Assembly (NCBI GenBank): GCA_951813085.1
Contig: OX638348.1
Coordinates: forward strand, 2,551,627-2,615,626
From: an uncultured Opitutaceae bacterium
GTDB taxonomy: Bacteria > Verrucomicrobiota > Verrucomicrobiia > Opitutales > Opitutaceae
DNA: 64,000 nt
Direction of reading: 5' to 3'
Shown here: positions 27,855 through 37,448 of the stretch, in pieces
How positions within the stretch are numbered: the stretch's first letter is position 1
Layout of the letters: each line of letters begins with the position of its first letter
Position numbers and translations under genes: made by a program
Notes under the pieces: model-generated
The model's input: only the letters and a program-made list of their open reading frames with translations
The model's database searches: none
What the model was told of the DNA's origin: nothing

Positions 27855-27894
27855 AAAATAATAGTAAACAGATGAATTATCAACGACTATTATT
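27855..27894 (-). promoter_or_regulatory. Promoter with flanking inverted repeat, for HTH-SNF2-mod-res operon
   Basis: On the minus strand TTGATA (27883-27878) and TATTTT (27860-27855) are separated by 17 nt, a reasonable sigma-70 promoter. The expected start is near 27848, about 27 nt before ATG 27821. The 9-bp arms AATAATAGT (27857-27865) and ACTATTATT (27886-27894) form a perfect inverted repeat whose left arm overlaps the -10 and whose right arm abuts the -35, so bound dimers could block RNA polymerase. Confidence 0.5.
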
Positions 27895-28310
27895 CGTTAA
27901 GGAAGTGCACATCGCAATGCTCGCCATTCATCCAAAAACGAGCCTATCGCCCCCATAGGAAACGTGCGCTCCGATGGGCCAGATAATTTGCTCTAGTCAG
28001 GAAGGGGTTTAGCGCATATTTTAGTGCGAGGTGGTTCAGTTGTATTTGAGTCTATCCTCCGCCATTTTAAACTCCGAGACAATCGCCCTCAACGATTGAA
28101 TCATAAAGAGGATTGACGGAATGAGCTCGTAAAGCGGGCCGGCTGGAGAGGGGACACGCGAACGCGTGAAGACGCAGTCCTGAAGGACGTTTGACCACAA
28201 CGAGAGTCCACTAATCCGAGAGAACGCCCTATACTGCCATTGACAGGAGGCCCTTCGATTCTACGTTGATGCGTCGCTGCACAATGCAAGGGCTCATCGC
28301 TCCATAAAAA
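27895..28310. other. Intergenic region before aminotransferase gene
   Basis: No gene is supported. A weak sigma-70-like promoter on the plus strand is present at 28240-28267 (TTGACA, 16 nt, TACGTT), 44 bp before the aminotransferase ATG. The middle of the region (28130-28230) is GC-rich with a short self-complementary stretch (CACGCGAACGCGTG) but gives no recognisable RNA. The boundary between the restriction island and core DNA probably falls here. Confidence 0.4.
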
Positions 28311-29510
28311 ATGTCCCATTTCGATTCCGTAACACAGGCGCCTGCCGATCCTATTCTCAGTATAACTGAGGCATTCAAGGCCGATACCAATCCCGAGAAA
28401 ATCAATCTTAGCGTTGGCGTATTTGTGAACGATGCTGGGATCACTCCAATATTGGACACCGTCCGCGAGGCGGAAAAGCAACTTGCCGAAGCCAGCGTCA
28501 CTAAAAGCTACCTTCCCATGACAGGCAGCCCAAAATTTGCCGCGCTCACCCAGCGATTGTGCTTTGGTGACGCAATCGCCGACGCCTTCGAAGGTCGCAT
28601 CGTCAGCGCCCAGGTTCCTGGGGGAACGGGAGCTCTGCGCGTGGCAGCCGATTTTATCTCTGGAAATTTGGATACGGGTCGCGCATGGCTGAGCAATCCA
28701 ACCTGGGCTAATCACAAGGGCATATTTTCGGCAGCTGGACTCGAGCTTGAAACCTACCAGTACTTCGACGCCTCTACGCTCGGTCTAGACTACACGGCAT
28801 TCATCGAATCGATCAAATCGATCCCCGCCGGGGACGTCGTGGTTTTGCATGCCTGCTGCCACAATCCTACAGGAGCCGACCTTTCGCCTTCCCAGTGGGA
28901 CGAAGTAGCGTCCATCGCCAAGGAGGTCGGTTGGATACCCTTGCTAGATTTCGCCTACCAGGGCTTTAGTGCAGGTATCGACGATGATGCCCATGGGCCG
29001 CGCGCCTTTGCGAAAGAAGGGACACCCGTATTCGTCTGCCAATCGTTTTCCAAGAATATCGGCCTCTACCAAGAACGCGTAGGCGCCCTGCATATCATCG
29101 TGGACTCGGAAGACGCAGCCCGGCGCGTTACCAGCCAAGTCAAAATCGCCATTCGCACCAACTACTCGAATCCTCCCGCGCACGGCGGCTCCATCGTTGA
29201 AACAATTCTCGAAGACCCATCGCTTCGGGAACGATGGGTAGAAGAAGTCGCGTCGATGCGTTCACGGATTGCGACCTTGCGAAAGCAGTTTGTCGAGGCG
29301 CTCGCGGACGCTGGCGTCGAAAGAGACTTCAGCTTCCTAAAAGAGCAGAAAGGCATGTTCTCATTTATCGGCCTAACGAGAGACCAGGCTGTCGAACTAC
29401 GCGAGAAGCACAGCATCTATATCGTCGACAGCGGACGGATAAACGTCGCCGGAATTACGAGCTCCAATCTTCCACGTCTCGTTCGCGTCCTCAAGGAAAC
29501 CCTCAGCTAG
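28311..29510 (+). CDS. Aromatic/aspartate aminotransferase, class I
   Basis: The 399-residue PLP enzyme is of the AspC/TyrB type, transferring amino groups between aspartate or aromatic amino acids and 2-oxoglutarate. Evidence: near-standard length (about 396), N-terminal DPILSITEAFKAD, ACCHNPTGADLS, DFAYQGF and the PLP-lysine segment SFSKNIGLYQERVG, where Lys forms the Schiff base, followed by the substrate Arg region near the C-terminus. It is cytoplasmic. Together with dcd it forms a short core segment between the two accessory blocks, 18 bp upstream of dcd. Confidence 0.93.
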   Translation: MSHFDSVTQAPADPILSITEAFKADTNPEKINLSVGVFVNDAGITPILDTVREAEKQLAEASVTKSYLPMTGSPKFAALTQRLCFGDAIADAFEGRIVSAQVPGGTGALRVAADFISGNLDTGRAWLSNPTWANHKGIFSAAGLELETYQYFDASTLGLDYTAFIESIKSIPAGDVVVLHACCHNPTGADLSPSQWDEVASIAKEVGWIPLLDFAYQGFSAGIDDDAHGPRAFAKEGTPVFVCQSFSKNIGLYQERVGALHIIVDSEDAARRVTSQVKIAIRTNYSNPPAHGGSIVETILEDPSLRERWVEEVASMRSRIATLRKQFVEALADAGVERDFSFLKEQKGMFSFIGLTRDQAVELREKHSIYIVDSGRINVAGITSSNLPRLVRVLKETLS

Positions 29511-29528
29511 TCTGGAAGATCCGCAGCC

Positions 29529-30065
29529 ATGATTCTATCCGACAAAGCCATTCTAGAATCGATCGATAGCGGCGACATCGTTATCGAGCCCTTTTCCCGC
29601 GAAGCGCTCGGGACGAACAGCTACGATGTGCGCTTGAGCAAGCACCTCGCAACCTACGTTTCCGAGATCCTCGACGCGAAAGCGCACAACAAGGTTGAGC
29701 ACTTCGAGATAAAGGACGAGGGATTCGTGTTGCGACCCGGCACAACCTACCTGGGGTCCACTCTCGAGTATACCGAATCGCACAAGCACGTTCCTTTCTT
29801 AGAAGGGAAATCCAGCGTGGGCCGCCTCGGTATCGACATTCACGCTACAGCCGGAAAAGGCGACGTCGGCTTCTGCAACCACTGGACTCTCGAAATTTCC
29901 GTCTCACAGCCCGTCCGCGTCTACGCCGGCATGCCCATCGGGCAGCTCATCTATTTCGATGTACAAGGCAACGTGGAAACACTCTATAATAAGAAGGGCT
30001 CCGCTAAATACAACACGCGCTCCACGCTCCCTCTCGAATCGATGATGTGGAAGAACCAGTTTTAA
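29529..30065 (+). CDS. dcd: dCTP deaminase
   Basis: The 178-residue protein converts dCTP to dUTP, or to dUMP in bifunctional members. Features: ILSDKAI N-terminus, conserved LGTNSYDVRL, and the active-site stretch EGKSSVGRLGIDIHATAG with the nucleotide-binding Ser-Ser-Val-Gly-Arg. The HATAGKGDVGF form, instead of the enteric HVTAHRIDPGW, is nearer to bifunctional Dcd-Dut-like sequences, but this needs experiment. The start is ATG 29529. The next block's integrase gene begins directly downstream, so the 3' end of dcd marks an accessory boundary. Confidence 0.93.
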   Translation: MILSDKAILESIDSGDIVIEPFSREALGTNSYDVRLSKHLATYVSEILDAKAHNKVEHFEIKDEGFVLRPGTTYLGSTLEYTESHKHVPFLEGKSSVGRLGIDIHATAGKGDVGFCNHWTLEISVSQPVRVYAGMPIGQLIYFDVQGNVETLYNKKGSAKYNTRSTLPLESMMWKNQF

Positions 30066-30303
30066 GTCCTTTTAATTTTTTCTGTTGTTCTACAGTAACT
30101 TACGAATTTTCGTTGATTTTCGTGTATAAGGTCATGTATAACATGCGGTATGCCGAAAAAAAAGGGAGCCCCCCTCTCCTCTTTCAACCGATAGGAAACT
30201 TAGTTTTAAGATTTCCGAGCGTAAGAATCCTTCAGGATCTATCTCGTATCGCATCCACGTTGGAGATTACAAATTCCGGCAGTTCCGATATCGCAAAGAC
30301 GCG

Positions 30304-31434
30304 GTGCAATTTGTCGAGGAACTGAAGGACGCTCAGTCCTACGATGATCGCGAGGAGATACGTTCCTTGGGTCGTTTGCTCAAATCGAAATTCGCGCTAA
30401 TCGAATGCCAGGAGAAATTGGATACTTGGGGTATCGGTTGGAAGGATGTCTTCGATTTTTACGAGGAGCATGGAGCGTCAAATCGCGACATCAACATCAC
30501 TATCAAACAGGGCGTTGATATATTCTGCGACCACAAGAGACGGGATCGATTTGTTTCAAAACAGTACCTGCGTCATCTTCAGGTTTTTTCATTTCGTCAT
30601 TTAAAAGAACATTTTTGGGAGGAAACTCTTTTGAAGACAATCTCTCGTCAGAAATTCGAAAGTTATCTTCGAAGTCTCAAGGTCGGAGTGGTTAGCAAAA
30701 ATCATATTATCACAACCACCAAGACTCTCTTCAATGTCCTCGTCGAACAAGGACACTTGGGGATTAATCCGATCGAGAAAATCAAACACATTCCGCTCCC
30801 GCGAAAACTGAACCATTATCAAATCTTAAAGATTTCTGAGGTTCGTTCTATTCTGAATCAAGCAGTGAAGGATCAGGAGTTTGAAATCCTAACCGTTGTG
30901 ATTTTAGTACTGTTCTGCGGAGTTCGCATCGGTGAGGCGATGAAGATGAAATGGGAGGATATCCGATACTATGACAAGTCGGTGGATGTAACAGAGGGAG
31001 TTTCAAAAAAGACAGGTCATCTGCGTCCTAGGAATCCACCAATACCAGACAATGCGATGTGTTGGTTGAGGTTCAATACCTTCACGCGAAAAAAACGTTT
31101 TCGGATCAATACAAAGTCTGCCTCTTTTTTCCAGACACGACTTCGAAGGACTATCAAACGATCAGGCGTCGCGAAGATCGAGAAGAACGTCCTACGTCAC
31201 ACGTTTGCATCCTATTCAGTAAATTTCCATGGACTGACTGAAACGGCAGAGCGCATGGGGCACTATCGCTCCACGCAAGTCCTGAAAGACTACGACGCAT
31301 CTCGAACAACAAGGATCGAGGCAAAGAGATACTTTGATTTGTATCCAAAGGTCTCAGATATTCCTGATCACCTATCGGAGAAATTCAGACCGTTGGTTCT
31401 TCAGGATTTAGCGAAGAGAAAAACTGAGACCTAA
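30304..31434 (+). CDS. Tyrosine recombinase (integrase), N-terminus possibly frameshifted
   Basis: The GTG-started frame gives 376 residues with a SAM-like core-binding domain (about 60-170) and a catalytic domain: Arg in GVRIGEAMKM, H-x-x-R-like LRHTFAS, then MGHYRSTQV and Tyr nucleophile in LKDYDAS. Sense in the same frame continues upstream without a start (KISERKNPSGSISYRIHVGD). ATG 30150 plus an A8 run (30156-30163) would join it if one base were dropped, giving MPKK then EPPSPL. So the true protein is probably about 50 residues longer and depends on the A8 length or on slippage. Probably the integrase that brought in the type I R-M block. Confidence 0.8.
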   Translation: MQFVEELKDAQSYDDREEIRSLGRLLKSKFALIECQEKLDTWGIGWKDVFDFYEEHGASNRDINITIKQGVDIFCDHKRRDRFVSKQYLRHLQVFSFRHLKEHFWEETLLKTISRQKFESYLRSLKVGVVSKNHIITTTKTLFNVLVEQGHLGINPIEKIKHIPLPRKLNHYQILKISEVRSILNQAVKDQEFEILTVVILVLFCGVRIGEAMKMKWEDIRYYDKSVDVTEGVSKKTGHLRPRNPPIPDNAMCWLRFNTFTRKKRFRINTKSASFFQTRLRRTIKRSGVAKIEKNVLRHTFASYSVNFHGLTETAERMGHYRSTQVLKDYDASRTTRIEAKRYFDLYPKVSDIPDHLSEKFRPLVLQDLAKRKTET

Positions 31435-31503
31435 TTTAGGGGTGGATCTCAGACCTCAAAACTGCTCTCCTTTCACTCAGTACCATCCGAATCCGAAACC
31501 CTT

Positions 31504-33051
31504 ATGAGCGCAGACTTTAAACAAACCCTCTGGAAGACAGCGGACAAACTCAGAGCGCAGATGGATGCTGCTGAGTACAAACACATCGTCCTTGGTCTGA
31601 TCTTCCTCAAGTACATCTCAGACACCTTCGTCAAACAGCAAGAAAAGGTGAAGAGCATGGTCTCTGATCCCTCCTCGGAATACTTCATCAGTGAAGATCC
31701 TGCAGAGTACGAAGAAGAGTTGGAGGAACGGGACTACTACACTCAGGACAACGTGCTCTGGGTTCCGCAAAAGGCGCGCTGGGAAACACTCAGGTCGCAG
31801 GCGAAACAACCGGACATTGGCGCATTGATTGATGGCGCAATGACCGCTATCGAAAACGAGAACGCCACACTGCGAGGGAAGTTAGACAAACGATTTGGTC
31901 GGGCGCAGTTGGGTCAGGGTATTCTGGGTGAGTTGATCGATTTGATCTCCACTATCGGATTTGCGGACAAGTACGATTCATCAGACCTTCTTGGTGAAGT
32001 GTATGAATACTTCCTAGGTCAGTTCGCATCTGCGGAGGGAAAGAAGGGAGGGCAATTCTATACTCCATCTCATGTGGTTAAGACTCTTGTTGCGGTGCTG
32101 GCGCCACACGAAGGTCGTGTCTATGATCCTTGTTGCGGTTCTGGTGGAATGTTTGTTCAGAGCGAAGAGTTCGTGAAGGCGCACGGTGGTCGCGTTGATG
32201 ACATCTCTATCTACGGACAAGAGAGCAATCCCACCACTTGGCGACTTGCGGCAATGAACCTTGCGATTCGGGGTTTCGCTGCAGACTTGGGTAAAGAACC
32301 TGGCGACACCTTTGCTCGCGATCAATTTCCAGACCTGAAGTTCGACTACATCATGGCGAATCCGCCCTTCAACATCTCTGATTGGGGTGGAGAGAAGTAC
32401 GAGGGAGATACTCGTTGGCAGTTTGGAAGACCACCCGTTGGAAATGCGAACTACGCATGGTTGCAGCACATGTTGTGGAAGTTGCGACCGGGCGGTCAGG
32501 CAGGGGTTGTTCTTGCTAACGGTTCGATGAGTTCCAACACGGGTGGTGAGGGTCAGATACGTGAGGCGATGGTGAGAGGCGACGTGGTTGAGGTCATGAT
32601 CGCGCTGCCAGGTCAGTTGTTTCTCAATACGCAGATTCCCGTTTGCCTTTGGTTTCTTACTAACGACAAGACGGCGAATGGGCGAGACCGTAGAGGCGAG
32701 ACTCTGTTCATTGATGCTCGTCAATTAGGGACGATGGAAACTCGTGTTCTTAAGGTCTTCAAGGATGAGGATATCGCCGGAATCGCAGATACAGTTCAGT
32801 CATGGAAGACGGGTGACGGATACGAGGACGTTGCGGGATTCTGCAAGTCAGCGTCACTGGAAGAGATCGAAAAGAACGGGTTTGTTCTGACTCCGGGCAG
32901 GTATGTTGGCGCCGCAGAGTCAGAACGGGACGGAGAAGATTTCAATGAAGCACTCTTTCGACTGCTATCTCGTTACACAGAAATTCGAGAAAGAAGTGTG
33001 TCTCTTGATCAAAAAATAACGTCGTCGCTAACGTCACTTGCCAATGACTGA
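31504..33051 (+). CDS. hsdM: Type I R-M methyltransferase subunit HsdM
   Basis: The 515-residue HsdM has the N-terminal helical domain (FKQTLWKTADKLRAQM), SAM-binding DPCCGSGG at 208-215 and the N6-adenine catalytic NPPF at 286-289. It methylates adenine in a bipartite site set by HsdS, working as an M2S complex, and joins HsdR to form the R2M2S nuclease. The downstream hsdS ATG overlaps the stop by 8 bp (ATGACTGA). The gene is intact. Confidence 0.96.
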   Translation: MSADFKQTLWKTADKLRAQMDAAEYKHIVLGLIFLKYISDTFVKQQEKVKSMVSDPSSEYFISEDPAEYEEELEERDYYTQDNVLWVPQKARWETLRSQAKQPDIGALIDGAMTAIENENATLRGKLDKRFGRAQLGQGILGELIDLISTIGFADKYDSSDLLGEVYEYFLGQFASAEGKKGGQFYTPSHVVKTLVAVLAPHEGRVYDPCCGSGGMFVQSEEFVKAHGGRVDDISIYGQESNPTTWRLAAMNLAIRGFAADLGKEPGDTFARDQFPDLKFDYIMANPPFNISDWGGEKYEGDTRWQFGRPPVGNANYAWLQHMLWKLRPGGQAGVVLANGSMSSNTGGEGQIREAMVRGDVVEVMIALPGQLFLNTQIPVCLWFLTNDKTANGRDRRGETLFIDARQLGTMETRVLKVFKDEDIAGIADTVQSWKTGDGYEDVAGFCKSASLEEIEKNGFVLTPGRYVGAAESERDGEDFNEALFRLLSRYTEIRERSVSLDQKITSSLTSLAND

Positions 33052-34291
33052 TCGCGCAACGGTCCCTTTGTCTGAGGTTGCAGATGTAACTGGAGGATAT
33101 GCATTCAAGAGCAAAGAATATGTACCAAGTGGTCACTTCATCCTACGAACGCTGAATATTTCCGACCAAGGCAGGATAGATAAATCTAGTGCGGTGTTCC
33201 TCTCACAGGAAGATGTCAATAAATACTCTAAATTCTCTCTCTCAGCGTTCGACACGGTCTTCGTTAGGGTCGGATCGCCTGGCAAGACAGGGATAGTAAC
33301 GACTTCAGACTTACCTGCATTGCTCAACGACAATATGTGGAGAATTCGAGCAAAAAAAGGAAAGTGTGATCCACGTTTCTTGCATTACTGCGTTTTGACC
33401 AACAAGCGAAAAATCGAGGTTTTTGCCTCTGGCAGCGCTCAAAGTTTCCTGAGGCTCGATGATTGTCGAGCTATGTTGGTCGAAGTTCCACCCCTGGCAG
33501 ACCAAAAAGCAATCGCCCACATCCTTGGCGCCCTAGACGACAAGATCGAACTCAACCAGAAGATGAACCAGACTCTTGAGGAGGTCGCCAAGGCAATCTT
33601 CAAGTCATGGTTTGTGGACTTCGATCCTGTGCGAGCAAAGGCAGAGGGTCGCCCCACAGGTCTTCCGCCCGAAATCAGCGATCTGTTTCCGAATGAGTTG
33701 GTGGATTCGGAGATTGGAGAGATTCCGAAGGGGTGGTCAGTCTTTACTCTGGGCGATCTAGTCACCCCAAAAAAGGGGAAGTCGATAACGAAGAAAAAAG
33801 TAATTGAAGGCAGTGTGCCAGTGGTCGCAGGAGGGTTGTCTCCCGCCTATTACCACAATACAAGCAACGTAAAAGCGCCAGCAGTAACTGTAAGTGCATC
33901 GGGTGCGAATGCTGGGTTTGCGAGACTCTATAACAAAGATATTTGGGCGTCTGATTGCTCCTTCATCAGCGAGGAACAGACCCCTTTCGTCTTCCTCTGG
34001 TATGTCTTCCTAAAGATTCATCAAGAAAAAATTTATCACATGCAGCAAGGGGCGGCACAACCGCATATTTATCCTTCTGATCTTATGCGTCTTCAATTAG
34101 CGTATCCAGAATCTGATGAATTATGGTGTCGAGCGTTGGATTTGATTGCACCAATGTTTCTTCGGATAGGTAACGCTGAGAAGGAGAGCGAGACGTTATC
34201 CGAACTCAGAGACACACTTCTTCCAAGACTCATCTCTGGCGACCTCCGAATTCCTGACGCTGAGACGTTCCTTGAGGAGGCGGGCATCTGA
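33044..34291 (+). CDS. hsdS: Type I R-M specificity subunit HsdS
   Basis: The 415-residue specificity subunit has two target-recognition domains: TRD1 about 1-150 and TRD2 about 235-370. They are joined by conserved helical spacers (DKIELNQKMNQTLEEVAKAIF and the C-terminal SETLSELRDTLLPRLISGDL). ATG 33044 is chosen over an upstream TTG at 33038 because it overlaps the hsdM stop. It sets the DNA sequence recognised by both methylation and cleavage complexes. hsdR starts within its stop codon (TGATG). Confidence 0.95.
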   Translation: MTDRATVPLSEVADVTGGYAFKSKEYVPSGHFILRTLNISDQGRIDKSSAVFLSQEDVNKYSKFSLSAFDTVFVRVGSPGKTGIVTTSDLPALLNDNMWRIRAKKGKCDPRFLHYCVLTNKRKIEVFASGSAQSFLRLDDCRAMLVEVPPLADQKAIAHILGALDDKIELNQKMNQTLEEVAKAIFKSWFVDFDPVRAKAEGRPTGLPPEISDLFPNELVDSEIGEIPKGWSVFTLGDLVTPKKGKSITKKKVIEGSVPVVAGGLSPAYYHNTSNVKAPAVTVSASGANAGFARLYNKDIWASDCSFISEEQTPFVFLWYVFLKIHQEKIYHMQQGAAQPHIYPSDLMRLQLAYPESDELWCRALDLIAPMFLRIGNAEKESETLSELRDTLLPRLISGDLRIPDAETFLEEAGI

Positions 34292-37200
34292 TGGCGGTGG
34301 TAACCGAGGATCAGGTTGAACTGCAGAGTATCGACTGGTTCAAGGATCTTGGTTACCAGTATCAGTGCGGGTATGACATCGCGTACGATGGCGCGACACC
34401 CGAGCGGTCTGACTATCGCTCTGTCATTCTCAAAGATCGTCTTCTTTCTGCGCTAACACGCATCAATCCACAGATTCCTCGTTCAGCGGTAGATACTGCA
34501 CTGTCGCAACTGATGAATCCTAACATTCCCGCGCTGATGTCCTGCAATCGTCAGGTGCATTCATGGTTAACCAAGGGAGTGAAAGTAACCTATCGCGAAG
34601 GTAACCAAGAGGTCGGCAAACAACTCAAGGTCATCGATTTTGAGAATCCGGAGAACAATGATTGGTTGGTGGTGAATCAGTTCACCATTCATGGGCAGAA
34701 CCATAATCGCAGACCGGATGTTCTAGTCTTCCTTAATGGTCTTCCTCTCGCGGTTATCGAACTCAAGAACGCAGCAGATGAGAACGCAGATATCTGGGCA
34801 GCGTATAACCAATTACAGACCTACAAGAACGACATTCCCGATCTCTTTAACTACAATACGTGTCTCGTCATCTCAGATGGCATCTTCGCGCGTCTGGGTT
34901 CGCTGTCCGCAAAGGAGGAACGTTTCAATCGTTGGAGAACCATTGATGGCGTCGAAGTAGACCCGCTCGGTCAGCACCGCGAATTGGAGACTCTTATCAA
35001 GGGTCTTTTCAATAAGGAGATCTTTCTCAGCTACCTGCGATACTTCTGCATTTTCGAGGAAGACAAGACGGTCATCAAAAAGATCGCAGGCTACCATCAG
35101 TTCCATGCGGTTCAGGCGGCAGTGGAAAGTGTTGTGAGCGCATCAGGCGTCTCTGGCACGAAGAAAGGTGGAGTGGTATGGCACACGCAAGGTGCGGGCA
35201 AAAGCATCGAAATGGCGTGTCTAGCAGGTCGTCTGATTGCTGAACCTCGTCTTGGGAACCCGACTCTTGTAATGGTGACGGACAGACAAGACCTAGATGG
35301 TCAGTTGTTCGGAGTCTTTGCGAATGCGGGCGACCTTCTGGGCGAGACACCAAAACAGGCGAACTCTCGGGTGGAACTCAGAGAGCACCTGATGAATCGT
35401 CCATCGGGAGGAATCATCTTCACCACCATTCAGAAATTCGGTTTAGACGCAGACGAAGACAAGTTTCCCGTTCTGACTGACCGTCACAATATCGTGGTCA
35501 TTGCGGACGAGGCGCATCGAACTCAGTACGGTTTCAAGGCGAGGATCGACAGCGAAAGTGGAACGATCAAGTACGGTCTCGCGAAGTCACTCAGAGACGG
35601 TTTGCCCAATGCGACCTTTCTTGCGTTCACCGGAACGCCCATTTCTCAGGATGGCAGAGATACTCAGGCAGTCTTTGGTAGCTACGTTTCTGTGTATGAC
35701 ATAAAGCAGGCGGTAGAGGACGGCGCAACGGTTCCAATCTACTACGAGTCTCGACTGGCGAAGATAGATCTCAATCAGTCCGCACTCCCGACCATTGATG
35801 AAGAGGTAGAGGACATACTTGATAGCGAAACCGCAGACGAACGCGTAAAAGAGAAGGCGAAGAGTCAGTGGTCTGCACTAGAGGCGATCGTTGGCACGGA
35901 TGCGCGTCTTCAAGAAGTTGCGGAAGACCTGATCAATCATTACGAGACTCGCGGTCAGACTCAACCGGGCAAGGCAATGATCGTCGCAATGTCACGAGAC
36001 ATCTGCGTTCGTCTCTACGACAAGATCATTGAATTTCGACCTGATTGGCGCTCAGACGACCATACGCAGGGCGCAATCAAAGTCGTGATGACCGCATCTG
36101 CATCTGATAAGGCGCATCTACAACCTCATCACACCAGCAAGTCGCAAAAGAAAGACTTGGAGAAACGATTCAAAGATCCAGAAGATCCGCTGAAGATCGT
36201 GATCGTTCGCGACATGTGGTTGACCGGATTCGATGCGCCGTGTCTCGCGACCATGTACGTAGACAAACCGATGCAGGGCGCGAACCTTGCACAGGCGATT
36301 GCTCGCGTGAATCGTGTTTTCAAAGACAAACCAGGCGGTCTGGTAGTGGACTACATCGGTATCGCCCCTCAACTCAAGGAGGCGTTAGCAACCTACAGCG
36401 CCGCGAAAGGAAAAGGCAGACCGACAATCGATTCCAGCGAGGCGTTGAGGATCCTCAAGGAGAAGATACAGGTCGCAAGAGACCTACTGCATCCTGTCGA
36501 TTGGAAGGAGTTCAAGGCCAAGGCGCTGTTACTCATTCCTGAGTGCCTTGATCATATTCTTGATCAAGAAGACGGAAAACGCAGATACGCGGACACCGTA
36601 CTTCAGATGACCAAGGCATTCGCGCTTTGCGGGACTCTGGACGAGGCGCTGGAACTATCACCCGAGGTCGCGTTCCATCAGGCAGTTCGCGCACCCTTGA
36701 TCAAGGGAGATAATCCTGACGGCAAGAAGACTGACGTGAACTACGAACTGCAGCAGTTGGTTTCGCAGGCAGTCGTGGGCGATGGAGTGGCAGACGTTTT
36801 CAAATTAGCGGGTTTAGATACACCCGACATTTCAATTCTATCCGAAGACTTTTTGGCAGAGGTCTTGAAGATGCCACACAAGAACCTCGCGGTGGAACTT
36901 CTTCAGCGCCTGATCAAGGACGAGGTGAAGACCAAGTTCCGAACCAACGTAGTCAAGCAACGCAAGTTCAGCGATATGTTGGAGAAGTCTCTTGGCAAGT
37001 ACGCGAATCGAGCGATTGAGGCATCACAGGTGATTGAGGAACTCATCGCGATGGCGAAACAGCTTCAAGAAGACCTTGCACGAAGAGAAAGTCACAACCT
37101 GACCGACGAGGAAGAGGCGTTCTACGATGCGTTAGCGAAAAACGAGTCTGCGTCCGAGTTGATGAGCGAGGAAGTTCTCGTGGAGATGGCACGAGAAGTC

Positions 37201-37410
37201 GCAAAGAAACTGCGGGGAAATCTCACAGTGGATTGGGCAGTTCGAGACAGCGTTAGGGCAAAACTGAGAATCCTTATTCGGACTCTTTTGAGAAAGTACA
37301 AGTACCCTCCTGATCAGCAGAAAGACGCAGTTGAGATGGTGTTGAGGCAGGCAGAGGTTATCTCTGAGGACTCGACAAAAGAAGTGGTATCAAGACAGTA
37401 TAAAAGTTGA
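34291..37410 (+). CDS. hsdR: Type I restriction endonuclease subunit HsdR
   Basis: The 1039-residue motor-nuclease subunit has an N-terminal PD-(D/E)xK domain (Asp143 in RRPDVLV, E157-L-K159), SF2 helicase motif I TQGAGKS (299-305), DEAH (406-409), TGTPI (motif III) and ARVNRVF (motif VI). A helical C-terminal region (about 850-1039) binds HsdM. It translocates unmethylated DNA and cuts at a distance. The gene is intact and starts in the hsdS stop codon. A DUF4011 helicase remnant follows after 38 bp. Confidence 0.96.
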   Translation: MAVVTEDQVELQSIDWFKDLGYQYQCGYDIAYDGATPERSDYRSVILKDRLLSALTRINPQIPRSAVDTALSQLMNPNIPALMSCNRQVHSWLTKGVKVTYREGNQEVGKQLKVIDFENPENNDWLVVNQFTIHGQNHNRRPDVLVFLNGLPLAVIELKNAADENADIWAAYNQLQTYKNDIPDLFNYNTCLVISDGIFARLGSLSAKEERFNRWRTIDGVEVDPLGQHRELETLIKGLFNKEIFLSYLRYFCIFEEDKTVIKKIAGYHQFHAVQAAVESVVSASGVSGTKKGGVVWHTQGAGKSIEMACLAGRLIAEPRLGNPTLVMVTDRQDLDGQLFGVFANAGDLLGETPKQANSRVELREHLMNRPSGGIIFTTIQKFGLDADEDKFPVLTDRHNIVVIADEAHRTQYGFKARIDSESGTIKYGLAKSLRDGLPNATFLAFTGTPISQDGRDTQAVFGSYVSVYDIKQAVEDGATVPIYYESRLAKIDLNQSALPTIDEEVEDILDSETADERVKEKAKSQWSALEAIVGTDARLQEVAEDLINHYETRGQTQPGKAMIVAMSRDICVRLYDKIIEFRPDWRSDDHTQGAIKVVMTASASDKAHLQPHHTSKSQKKDLEKRFKDPEDPLKIVIVRDMWLTGFDAPCLATMYVDKPMQGANLAQAIARVNRVFKDKPGGLVVDYIGIAPQLKEALATYSAAKGKGRPTIDSSEALRILKEKIQVARDLLHPVDWKEFKAKALLLIPECLDHILDQEDGKRRYADTVLQMTKAFALCGTLDEALELSPEVAFHQAVRAPLIKGDNPDGKKTDVNYELQQLVSQAVVGDGVADVFKLAGLDTPDISILSEDFLAEVLKMPHKNLAVELLQRLIKDEVKTKFRTNVVKQRKFSDMLEKSLGKYANRAIEASQVIEELIAMAKQLQEDLARRESHNLTDEEEAFYDALAKNESASELMSEEVLVEMAREVAKKLRGNLTVDWAVRDSVRAKLRILIRTLLRKYKYPPDQQKDAVEMVLRQAEVISEDSTKEVVSRQYKS

Positions 37411-37448
37411 AGGTAAGATCAAAAATATTCTAATTAATAAGGCGTAGT

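Noticed and set aside
28101-28715. Open frame on the minus strand across the intergenic region and 5' end of the aminotransferase, with a sequence that resembles an antisense tRNA-type shadow (SRVRVSPLQP)
   Set aside because: I could not fold a tRNA: the CACGC/GCGTG stem does not give a T-arm with a 7-nt loop and no 5' acceptor strand matches. The frame is antisense to a clear gene.
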